This document shows positions 52,001 through 61,959 of a stretch of 64,000 nucleotides of DNA, in pieces. The position numbers were made by a program, and so were the translations under genes. Each line of letters begins with the position of its first letter. The first letter of the stretch is position 1. The DNA is from Falciphora oryzae (taxonomy: Eukaryota; Ascomycota; Sordariomycetes; Magnaporthales; Magnaporthaceae): NCBI GenBank assembly GCA_000733355.1, contig JNVV01000081.1:7030-71029 (forward strand). Direction: 5' to 3'. The notes under the pieces were generated by a model, which saw nothing but the letters and a program-made list of their open reading frames with translations, was not told the origin of the DNA and did not search any database.

Positions 52001-52946
52001 TTACTGCTGTTGGGGCGGGGCCTGCTGCCCGAGCTGGTTCGGCTGAGCATACGCGGCTTGGGGCTGCTGGGGCACCTGGGAAAGCTCGTGGCCGGGCTTG
52101 GGCTCGCCAGCCTCTGGGCCGGTGGTGCCGGCGGCGGGGGCCTTGGCCTTGCGGTACTGGACGAGAGAGATGACTATAGGCGTGGTGATGTTGTTATGTC
52201 AGCTGGCATATCTTGGGTAGAGAATCCGGTCGACAAAAAGATCAAGGGAGAGAGCGGCGCACCGAAGAAGACCAGCGTGGCGACAAAGAGGAGCCAGGTC
52301 AGGGCGCCCACACCAGCAGCGCCCTTGATGCAGCCAGCAGCCGTGTTGTACCTGCTGGTCTCGGCGGAAGTGCCATAGACGCCGCGGTAGCTCTGGATGG
52401 TGCCCAGCGCGCTCGCGTCGGCGGCAAGGGAAGCCCAGGAGGCGAGCCAGAAAATGACGCTGGCGATCTCGACACCGCTAGAAGCAGGAAGGATAGGCGG
52501 TCAGCGAAGGGCGCACGCAGTCCACAAGGAAGTAGTGCAGAGAATATAAGTAAGAACGTACAGCTGGGCCCAGTAGTTGTAGGCGATGGGGAAGAGCAGG
52601 ATGCTGATGGCGAGCCATCCGACATGGATCAGCGTGAGGGCGAAGGTGAAGGCTGTGATCCCCACACCCGCCCACTAGAAAGTGCCGCAAAGGGAGCGTC
52701 TGGTCAGCCTGGTCGTATGCGACAAGAGATTGGGGTCGCGATAAGTCGCAAAGGCAGATCTTGGTGGAGGCTTACAGCAGAGCCAAAGTACGAGGCGGCA
52801 ACGGCAACCAGGATCAGGACCAGAAGCGCAAAGACGAGCTGCAGGGCACGGATGATGGCGATCCAGATGGGCGTGGGCGGGATGTGCGAGCGGTCCAGGC
52901 TGTCATTGCCGCGGAAGTTCCAGAAGTTCTCCTTCATGACCACCAT
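52001..52946 (-). CDS. MARVEL-domain membrane protein
   Basis: Exons (minus) 52946-52776, 52674-52562, 52477-52263 and 52173-52001 give 223 aa with consistent phases. MARVEL proteins are four-helix membrane proteins of vesicle and plasma-membrane microdomains (eisosome-associated Nce102 in yeast is a relative). Seen: a short cytosolic N-terminus (MVVMKENFWNFRGN), helix 1 (IIRALQLVFALLVLILVAVA), helix 2 (GITAFTFALTLIHVGWLAIS), helix 3 (GVEIASVIFWLASWASLAA), a loop with NTAAGCIKGAAGVGALTW, helix 4 (LLFVATLVFFVISLVQYR), and a Pro/Gln-rich cytosolic tail (AYAQPNQLGQQAPPQQQ). The last intron joins LVFF to VISLVQYRK; its donor (GTGCGC) is weak but the only one that fits. Confidence 0.85.
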
Positions 52947-55074
52947 TTTGACGATTGCTCCGCTCGGGCTTCCCAGTTGGTATATTTTTAGCGAAGAAGA
53001 CAGCGAAATGGAAGGCTGATCTGCCGGAAGGAGGGTGCAATGCAGGTAACAAGGAGGAAGGGGAAGTTCTCTGTTCTGGCTATGTATTAGACGGGGTAAT
53101 AACACCAAGGCGCCCTTTGTTCGTGTGTTTATCTCGCCGAGACCGTTTGCGTGGAATGCAGAGCTCAAAAGGTCGCTAGCTTCGTTGGCGGCATGGCCTG
53201 GAATGCTCACGAGATGACGATGTGAGAAAGCGAGCAACGGAGCACCAGACCAGGCTGCCTCCCGTATTTAAAGGAAAAAACAAAAGAACAGGATCTGGCC
53301 CAGGGCTGGCCTGCGTCACCCCCATCCCCAATGGGTGGTGACACCATTGTTGGACCAAACTCTCTTTGCTGCCGCATTTCGTAGCAGGAGCAGCCAGCCA
53401 GCGAGAACGGAAAAGATGGGGGAAGCCACATGGTGCTTTTCACCTGGCCGGGGTGAGGAGTCGTGCACACAGGTTGGAGCCCTCCCAACCAGAGGAGCTA
53501 AACCTAAAGCGCAGATGCCATTGGCGATCCCATCTCGGGGTGGCTTGCAGCGATGGTCAACCGAGGCGAAAGAAAACGGCCACGCCAGCGCTCGTCGAGC
53601 GGTCATTGGCTCCCCCGGGCGCCTCCATCGCCAGATCGATCGGGCCGGCGCCAGAAAGCAAAGATATCCCCGCGGTGGCTTCCTCAAACTCGACGACGGC
53701 ATTTGCACACGTCGCCCTTGCACAGCGGCCCACACCCAGGCTGGGGCACTGACGAACAGAGTAACGGACCCGAAGGGGGCGTCTTTGTTTGTTGGCGTGA
53801 CCCGGTGGTCACTAGCGTGGTGCGACGCAATGGGAACTTTCCGGAAGCGGAACCGGACCAATCAACCGCGCCACCTTTGAAAGTCTCCCCTCATCCATGT
53901 CTCCCCTCATCCATGTCTCCCCTCATCCATGTCTCCCCTCATCCATGTCTCCCCTCATCCATGTCTCCCCTCATCCATGCCTCCCCGTGAGACCCTGCAT
54001 TCCAGAGAGCAGGTGGGACGCCCATATGGAGAGGAGGGGCAATCTAGAGTCGAGGGATGGGCATAGACCCCGAACCCAGGCTGTTCAGGCTGTGAGCTCT
54101 GCTCAATGGCCTGTGACACGGGACAAGCTGAGAGACGCGCACTGCACTCGCAAGACAGAGACAGACCGGAAACTCGAAGGCAGCATCCCCCTCAGCTCAT
54201 ACGCCTGGGCCGTCCAGAACCAGAGACCACCATTCCGATAGGTGAATCAACGGATCCAAGCCGGCAACCAGTGCGACAGGAGCTGGGGTCTCGGGAGTTC
54301 GAGGGAGGATGGCAGTGTGGTCACACCACAGAAGAGCTGCATTGTTGATCAAATATTACCCCACTGTCGACTGCCGAATGCGGCAATCCCAGTGGGGCCG
54401 CCTCGCAGCCGTCCAATTGTTGTCCCTTGAGCGGGTCGCGCTGAACTCTGTCTTCGCCAGGTGTTATTCAGCTCGAGGCAGCTTTTGCACGTTACGACAT
54501 CGTGGCTGGCAAAGATGCGACGACAAGCGATCGATCATTTCCGACGAACCGCCCAGAGTCGGACAGATGCAGCAGTACCCAACCCGAGGCCAAAGCGGCC
54601 CTGCTACCGTTCTGTTATCCAGGCTGCGCGCTGACATCCAGCGCAGTCCCATGGTTTTCCCCGACACCCATCTCTGGCCTGGGTACTAGACCCGACAACG
54701 CTCGATCGCATTTTCTTGCACAAACGGGCACGTGAGCTTTAAAAGAATTGAATGATGCGGGCCTGCACGCTAGACACACACGGCTGGGTATACTTGTCAA
54801 AAATAGCAGCCCAGGCCAACACACCATGAGGAGGCCCACAGCCCGGGACGTTCGCGCCGGCTGAACGCCGTCCGGGCCGTGTTCCCCCCGTCTCCAAACG
54901 TTTCCGAGGCCTGTTTCTCAAGAAACCAAGAAAAAGTCCAAGGGCCACCCGCGGCCTCTTTCCCCCTTTCCCAAGTGATAAAACCATTACGCTTCCTTTC
55001 CAATATTCTTCCGAGGTAATAAAACGTGCTGATCGGTGTGTTTGTTTGACGATCCATCCAGGCAAGCCTTCCGT
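52947..55074. other. Intergenic region with minisatellite
   Basis: About 2.1 kb upstream of the MARVEL gene and downstream of the small secreted-protein gene. Contains the 16-bp minisatellite at 53883-53978. The 181-residue frames on both strands near 53.3-53.9 kb have no family resemblance and are treated as chance frames in GC-rich DNA. Confidence 0.6.
53883..53978. repeat. 16-bp minisatellite, six copies
   Basis: Six perfect tandem copies of GTCTCCCCTCATCCAT, followed by a degraded seventh (GCCTCCCCGTGAGAC). It lies in non-coding DNA about 0.9 kb upstream of the MARVEL gene. The perfect identity suggests recent expansion. Confidence 0.95.
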
Positions 55075-55558
55075 TTAACGCTTGCCAGGGGCCAGCCTGC
55101 ACAGGGGGCGGCCACGCTCGAGCTGGTTGGGGTTGCAGGTGAGCCTGTTGTCCTCGATGCAGGTGAGGCGCTGTCCACCTATACGTTGGAATCATGGTAA
55201 GCACGTATTCGTTATAAAGCCATTGGTCTGCGAAAGACTAGACTTACAGTTGTTGACACCGGCGGGCACGCAGCGTCCATTCTGACCGTTCACGCGGCAC
55301 ACGTCCTGCTTAAGGGACGTGTTGGCAACGCAGCAAGCACCGTTGGGGACGGGACCTGTGTTATCGGTTGGTCAGCGAGGATGTCCTTGACTCGGATTGA
55401 GCCGGGAAAAGAGTGGCTAAACACGTACGGTTGCCGTTGGCGCCCTGGCGCTCCATGAGGCGGACCTCACGGCGGTCGACGCTCTGCTCAGGGGTCTCCA
55501 CGGTGGCGGCGGAGGCGACGGCGACAAGCGCCAGGACCGAGGCGAGAGTAAACTTCAT
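55075..55558 (-). CDS. Small secreted protein with eight cysteines
   Basis: Exons (minus) 55558-55429, 55355-55248 and 55178-55075 give 113 aa. Seen: a signal peptide (MKFTLASVLALVAVASA), a short pro-region with a dibasic site (DRREVRLMERQ), then a mature ~65-residue domain with eight Cys (GACCVAN, DVCRVN, GRCVPAGVNNC, LTCIEDN, LTCNPN and PLCRLAP), which would form four disulfides. The pattern starts with a CC pair; no named family was recognised. Introns are 73 and 69 nt, both phase 1, the second splitting the NNC codon. Size, secretion and Cys density fit the class of fungal small secreted cysteine-rich proteins, which includes effectors and antimicrobial proteins; the actual role is unknown. 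Confidence 0.82.
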
Positions 55559-57232
55559 TTTGGCGGTGTGTGGAAGAAAAGAGGAGATGGAATCTTAAAA
55601 ACCGTTGGAAGAGTGAAGATAATTGTCCGGCCGGCGGGCTTGAGAAGCGTAAAAGGTTGGGAAAGAGGAATCGAAGAGGCCGTCGTCTGAAGATGCGAGC
55701 GTGAAGAGGAAAGGGGGCAAGAGGTATCGCCAGTCAGGACAGAGCCGCATTTTATAATCGCCATGGAAGGATATCGATCTTCTCGGAAACCGGTAATCCG
55801 CGGAGGAGCCGCAACGTTATCGTGGACCCCGATCCGTGGTCCCTCCCTCGACTCCATCGTAACCTCGCCTGCGATTGCTGGCAGTCCCCCTTGCCCTGGG
55901 CCCCAGACAAAAATAGGGGCGGCAGGCAAGGGGGCAGAATTTCCACCAAAGAGGCTCTCGCGAGCCTCATCCACCCTCACCCGGGGCGCAGGCCGATGCT
56001 AGCGACCACCAGCACGAGCAGGGGTACATCATCGTTGTTGACCGACTCGCAGGCGCTCGAGGTTAAGCATACAGACACCGGGCTCTGCCGAGTCGACGCG
56101 ATTGGCCACGATGAGATCAAGCGATCAAAAAGCTGTGGGGTGCCCCTTTGGTTTTGGGATCCCCCTGTCAGACGCGCTGAAACAGCAAGCATGAGACGCA
56201 AAGGAGTCGTCGCGGCTAACGTGCTGACCCCACTGACAGGACGAAATAGGGCGAGTGGTAAATCGACAGAGCTTCATCCAGTGTCACCGTGGCGATCAAC
56301 TGGGCTTCTCCCGTTCTCTTGGGATCTTAGCGGTGATCATTTGGGTACCACCTCCCCCTCGTCAAGCAAAACCAGAGCCGCAACGGTTACGACACCTGCC
56401 TGACAAGTCCACAGAAACCTGGGATGCGCACAGGGAAGTGACCGCCCACCCGGCTCTGCATGCCTCTCTTGGGGGTTGTCCATCTATCAGGTTGGGAGGG
56501 CCCATGGAGGTGGTGATAACCGATGTCCATGACCAGCCGTGGCGCATTTTCCGACAACTCCCAGATGAGTTTGACATATTGATACGTTCTCTTTCTTCCT
56601 CTCTCTTCTCCCTCTTGGATATGGGGATCTGAGCGGGAGAATGCTATCCACGCAACTCAGCCTCCTCCCCTCACTGTCATGCCCGTCTCCATGATAATGC
56701 CTCAGCCGCGATGCTGGGAAGGCCGTACCGAATGTGGAGCCCCTTCCGCTGGCCGCCAACTCAAGCGTCAGTCCGCAGGGCCCCTGCATTGCGCAACGCG
56801 CTCAAGGCGGTTGTCCAATGAACCTCAGGGACGGAAGGGATTGCCTTCGATATCGAGCTAGACACCCTGCCGAGAATGATCGTCGCGCCTCGCGGCCATG
56901 CCCTCGGTTTCCGTTGCCTGCCGGGGAACCCTGACCCCATGGTGCGATTCATGCTACTGCCAAGGGTCGCTGACGATCTGGGACAGCTGTGCCAAGATCG
57001 ATTGTCGCGGGGGATCAGAGATTTCCGCTCTTGGCCATTCTCCCTGGTCGTTGCTGAAGACGGCTGCGGCCCGAAAAGGGAATTCTTGAGATATCGGATG
57101 AAAGCAGGTTCTTGCTGGAATCACAGAAGCGCGGCTTTTGGAGGCCGCGGGCGTCCGAACAGTCACTCCACCGAAGACAGACCCATACGAGGGATTCTCT
57201 GCCTAAGGTCATGACCCCCAGCCTCTTCTCGG
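55559..57232. other. Intergenic region
   Basis: About 1.7 kb upstream of the small secreted-protein gene. Overlapping short frames on both strands have no family resemblance. A C/T-rich segment at about 56585-56620 is the only obvious compositional feature. Confidence 0.6.
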
Positions 57233-58250
57233 TCACATGTCGATCTCTTTCTTGAAGTACTCGTCGCAGTCGCCAAGGCCAAACACATGGCACCTGCACT
57301 CGTTGTAGCTGGGGCAGCTGCGCGCAAATGGAGAGAAACATATGTCAGCAGGTGCCGCTTGGGGGACCGAAGGATTTCTTCCTTAGCCCACAGAGAGAAC
57401 AAGACTTACTACTCGGCTTCCTCCCCTAGCCAGATCGCCCAGGTATACTCCACCAGCCTCCCGCTGGCTATGCCGTCAAGCAGCGTCTGCAGCAGCCAGC
57501 CGCGCAGCCGCGCCCACCACTCGCGGGGCCGCGTCCGGATCGCGGCGCGGCTGGCTGCGAACTGCGTGCAGCGGGGCGCCGCCAGCCCCCGGGGCACCTG
57601 CTCGCCGCCGAGGAACTCGCCGAGCAGCGTCGCGAGCATGCCCTCCCTGGAGGCGCCCAGCACCCCGAGGCGGTCGAACGGGACGGCGCGGTCCGCAGGT
57701 GCGACGATTATGACGTTTTCGCAGCCGGGAAGGCAGCGGGCGCTGGCGAAGCCGACCTTGGCGACGTACGAGGCGCGCAGGTCGCGCACCTGGGCGGCCG
57801 CGTCGTGGCCGCCCTGGTGCCAGGCGTGTCGATGGCTGTGGCGGAAGAAGACGACGTCGGGGAGGTCGCTGTAGTGGGTGATGATGTAGGTCAGGTAGAC
57901 CATGGCTTCGTTGCCCTTGTTGGCGGAGACGGCGAGGTCGGTAGGGAGGGGCGCGTCGACGACGTAGTTGAAGACGTCTCAGCGGCCGCCGCCTTTCCGT
58001 CTTGGTATCGAGACCAGCCAGGCCGTGTCATCTTTGCTTGTAGATGCGACGACGAGCGCTTTCGTAAGTTGCGACGGGGGCGATGGCGGTGCAGTTGTGG
58101 CGGATAGGAAGAGACGCGCGACCACGGACAGAAGTGCGGCGGAGAGAAGAGGGCGGATGAGGAACGAAACTGCGCGCCGGAGGCGGCGAAAACCTAAAGC
58201 GCCTGTTGGTCCGCAGCATACTGGTGCCTTGGGTGGCCCAATCAACGTTG
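57233..58250 (-). pseudogene. DUF3431 family gene with in-frame stop
   Basis: The minus strand encodes a fungal DUF3431 protein in two exons: upstream of 57410, and 57317-57233. Family signatures: KALVVASTSKDDTAWL, FNYVVDAPLPTDLAVSANKG, NEAMVYLTYIITHYSDLPDVVFFRHSHRHAWHQ (58-57.8 kb), a WW-ARLRGWLLQTLL segment, and after the 83-to-92-nt intron a Cys-containing end (CPSYNECRCHVFGLGDCDEYF). A TGA at 57979-57981 interrupts the frame between the VVAST and YVVDAP blocks. Upstream, a membrane span (LLSAALLSVVARLFLSA) is in frame but no ATG precedes it. Either the gene is broken, there is an undetected splice event, or the assembly has errors. An ATG-bearing alternative N-terminus (MAKWLTVMLQVFV, about 58400) lies in another frame. 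Family function is unknown. Confidence 0.6.
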
Positions 58251-58916
58251 AGGAGGAGGATATGCTCGGTGCGGCGGGATATCTTCGTAAGTGATTTTCC
58301 CCGGTTGTATAAAAGCAAAAGAAAAAAGCCGTAGAATAGAAAGAACACAAGAGGCCGCTTTTGCACGAATACTTGAAGCATTACTGTCAACCATTTAGCC
58401 ATTCGAGGCACTCGGCTGAGACCTTCTGCCACGGCTCCCGGGATCCGGCCGATCTCCAGCAACCCCTGAGGGTCTGTCGAATCTCGCCTTCTCTTTCAAT
58501 GTCCATGTTGCAATCCCTGGCCCGTCTTGACACAGAATTCTATCCAAATTCCCTTTAAAACAACTGATTAGCTTCCCTTATTTTGGGCGAAAGATACTAT
58601 CAGCAGGCAGGAGCCTGGAGAGAGGCGGCGTGGGCGAGGCATCCTTGTAGTGTCTGGCTGCCTCTTTACCTTACAACACAGTGAGGATAATGTGATGACC
58701 GCGTCGCCCCTTCCTTGCGCTGGTATTGCCTGCCTAGGTAGGTATCATCCCAGGGCGCCCGTGTGTCCAGCTTCAACCAGACTTTAGACGCACGCACACA
58801 TACACGTGCACTCTCTCTCGTGCCAGCTTTTGAAAATCACCTCGACATACGCCCGCTCCATCCCCCTGTGAAGCCTATCTTTCACATTGTTACCAAGAAT
58901 CTGTTCCCTCTATACC
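58251..58916. other. Divergent intergenic region
   Basis: Short region between two outward-facing, damaged or uncertain genes. Contains a GCCTAGGTAGGTA stretch at about 58731. No gene supported apart from a possible alternative 5' exon of the DUF3431 gene. Confidence 0.5.
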
Positions 58917-59677
58917 ATGGACACTCCACGCCTAGACGAACCAACTCTCGACCTTGTTGATCCGCCCTCGCCGCCTGACCAGACATGCTTGGGGATACCT
59001 GACGTTTGGAACTTTGACGACTACGACGACGAAGATAGGCGGGACAAGGTATGCGTCTCTATCTATTCATACTCGCAGCATCCCTGTTCCCCTTATCCCC
59101 TAGACCCTAAGCACATTTTGGCTTTGGTGGTATCTAACACTGTAATATCCTCCTAGGCCTGCTCGGAGGTCCGTCGACTCTTTATGCACGCCAACATCTC
59201 CTACTTCCACCGCATCTGTTGCCGATACATCCTAGTCCACACGTACTCGGACTGGGTTTCATATGCGGGCCAAGGGATGTCTTTATGGAAGAGAATCCTC
59301 ACCGACCAGGGCTCGGCCCAAAAGGGCATTCGCTTGATGAGGGAGACTGGAGACGTAGGGATGACGATTCGACGCTTCCGTGACGGCCCCTTGCTAACTG
59401 CAACCAACCAAGCTAGATTGCCTACGTTGCCAAGATCTGGAGTAAAAGGCTGCGGGCGTAGTATGCCTCGGCTGACTACGAAGTCGAGCAACGCCGATAT
59501 TGGGCTGAAGTGGAGGAACTGGAGGCAAGCTTCGCGAGAGAGACCGCTTCTCTACCCTCCGGGGATGGTGCAGCCGCTGAACTCGAGAACGCAATGAATA
59601 CCATACATGGGGACGCAGTGGACGCCGGGGCCGCGCAAGATGGAGAGAATGCGAGCATGGCAAACTCGAGCGGGTAA
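58917..59677 (+). pseudogene. Uncharacterised gene with in-frame TAG
   Basis: Exons 58917-59048, 59157-59354 and 59417-59677 keep one frame through two well-formed introns (GTATGC...CCTAG, and GTAGGG with GCTAAC then AAGCTAG). The product starts MDTPRLDEPTLDLVD, is acidic at first (WNFDDYDDEDRRDK), has a His/Cys-containing middle (HANISYFHRICCRYILVHTY), and its third exon reads IAYVAKIWSKRLRA, then TAG at 59459-59461, then YASADYEVEQRRYWAEVEELEA and a further 50 residues to a TAA. The sequence after the TAG is charged and coil-like and matches the preceding style, so the TAG most likely replaces a CAG (Gln). Read to the TAG the product is 124 aa. Family unknown. Confidence 0.5.
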
Positions 59678-60279
59678 GACCAGCCGGCATGCCTCTTGGG
59701 CAGCCCTGGCGACTCTCGAAAGGGCCTCGAGGACGGATCGACACATCAAGCATACGAATGTAGTTGCGATGCCCCATTGTCTCCATTTACTTGTTCGATC
59801 AATCATTTAGCTGCTCGGGACAGCCCGGTTGTCATATGTGGCGGATGCTGCCAAGGAGTTCACGGAACCGGGAGAGGGCGTCGGAAACACCTGTTCCGAT
59901 TGCACGAGTACAAGCCGCTGTCAGCCTTGTGTGCCTAGGCCGGTATAAAGAAACATATCTCAGGCTTCCAAATACACATGGGTGTGCCTTGCGACACGGT
60001 CGGCCTGCTTGACCAGGGTTCCTTTGGTGGTTCGCGTCCTGCCAAGCCTGCACGGTCGAACGGACCAGCCCTGATGGTGGGCCAAAGGTGGTGCCGAACA
60101 AGCACTAGGGTTCGAATTGATGGCATGTCGTGTGGTGGCTGGGGTTTTGTCCCGCCTCGAGCCGCCCTGCAAACTCTAGCCCAGGCACAGAGCTTTCAGC
60201 CCTGATCGCGCCCTGGAGGTGCCAGCAACGCTCACACTCCCAATCAGACTCGTTTCGGTCACACAGCTGAGCTGCAAAA
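59678..60279. other. Intergenic region
   Basis: About 600 bp upstream of the 60280 gene; no gene supported. Confidence 0.55.
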
Positions 60280-61054
60280 ATGGGCATCATTCGCAAGACG
60301 TTGTTTGCCGGCACTCTGACGGCGGCCACCGCGCTCGGCTACCTGAATGCCAGCACCGTCGTCGTGCGCCCGCTGCCGCCTCGCGACCCCTTGTTCTCGA
60401 GCAAGCTGTGGAAGCGCTCCAACACATACAAGAACCCCGCGACCCAGGACATTTGCCTGAAGCACATTCCCCTCGATGACATCCGACCCGAGCTCCTCGA
60501 GCGGGAGGGCGATCTCGTCCTCGAGTTCTGCCGCGGCGTCTGGTCGAGCCTCGGTAAGTGCTCCTGCTCTCCAGACATCACGCCACCCCCGCACGTCCTG
60601 CCCGCGCCAGTCTCTATCTAACACTCCATTTCTTCCGCCCAATTCAGGCTACGAAGCGCAGCGCCGCTTCCTGGAGCGCAAGTACTCCAGCGAGTCGACG
60701 GCCACGGACCTGTGGTCGCGCGAGCAGCTGGCCGAGTCGACCTACGAGCCCGGCACCATCATAACGGACCACTTCGAGGTTGTCGAGAAGACGCCGACGT
60801 CCATCACGGTGCGGTGCGGCGACTCGCCCCGCAACTCGGGCCCGCGCGAGTCGGATGGCCTCTTCACCTTCTCGGCCAGGGTCGACCATGACAGGGGCCT
60901 GGCCGAGCTCGGCCTGAGGAGCGCGTTCTTCAACAGCGCGCGCAAGCTCGAGGGCCCAGACGCAAGGCCGCCCATGGGGCGGTTCATGTTTGAGCTACAC
61001 GTGTTGTATGCGAGGCTGTGGATGGCTACGGGCCACCGGAGAGTGCTAAGGTGA
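60280..61054 (+). CDS. Conserved fungal protein of unknown function
   Basis: Exons 60280-60553 and 60648-61054 give 226 aa. Seen: an N-terminal hydrophobic segment (MGIIRKTLFAGTLTAATALGYL), PRDPLFSSKLWKRSNTYKNP, EFCRGVWSSLGYEAQRRFLERKY, WSREQLAESTYEPGTIITDH, FEVVEKTPTSITVRCGDSPR and a C-terminal PPMGRFMFELHVLYARLWM. These blocks look like a family of short fungal proteins that I recall only as hypothetical; I cannot name it. The N-terminal segment could be a membrane anchor or mitochondrial targeting signal. The intron (94 nt) has GTAAGT, CTAACAC and TTCAG, and falls in phase 1 at Gly-Tyr. Confidence 0.75.
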
Positions 61055-61959
61055 TCTGCGCCTTTTCTTGCATTTTCTTTCTCTTATCGAAAGGGAAGCC
61101 ATCGCCATGCACATAGAGCAAACCGTTATTGCACTTCGTGTTGCGTACTTGGTACATGTCTCCCTCTACGTTAGGTACTTGCTATCACACCCACAACTCC
61201 ATCGGCAGAGCGAGCTGGCGCACGCACCCATCTCTTGTCCATCCCAGCTCCACTGGCGGCCGAGGGAAGCCGAATTCCGATCGACGCCAAGAGATAGTGC
61301 CGCAGACGTCCGATAGTGAGGTGCTTGTGCAGGATGAGGGGTAGGGAGGTGGCGCACCGCTCGCAGGGCCTGCCCGGTGTCTTGGTCCCCAGGCGGGCCG
61401 GGAGGATAGGATGGGCCAATGCGACGGATTCCCGCCAATCTCACATTGATGAAAGTGATCTGGCGCGATGAGACACGGGCAAACAGGCCGAGGTCAGGGT
61501 CCTGTTCCCCGAGTGGCGGGCATAACGGATGATTGTTCAGATCCTGCGTTCATCCAGGCATCTTCGTCCGTGCTGCGGGAGCAGAGCCCAGCGCTATGCG
61601 TCATTGCTTCTACGGGCACAGGCTGCAGATCCAATCGCCGGCTACGTTCGTGCCCGCCGCCTCGACGGATGCCGGACTTGCCGCTCGTGGTCCCCGCATG
61701 CAAGCCCCAGAGAGTGACGCCAGTGGGCGGATCCGTGGGACCATGGAATTCCCATCCCACTGACCACCCCGATACTCCATCATTCGTCCCATCTGCTCCA
61801 TCTGCTCCCATCGTTCACACACTGCAGCTTCGACATCTGCCAGCCCCCGAGAAGTAGCCAACTGCAGTAGTCCTCCCGCGCGTAGCCAAGATTCCGCCGA
61901 TATATCTAGCTTGACGGTGTTCGCTGGCTCTTCACTTGTGGTCTCGCACCCTAGGCCTC
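61055..61959. other. Intergenic region
   Basis: About 900 bp, presumably the amine-oxidase promoter. Overlapping frames at 61468-61861 on both strands have no family resemblance. Confidence 0.6.

Noticed and set aside
53335..53880. 181-residue frames on both strands
   Set aside because: Overlapping open frames on both strands in GC-rich DNA; no motifs, and they border the minisatellite.
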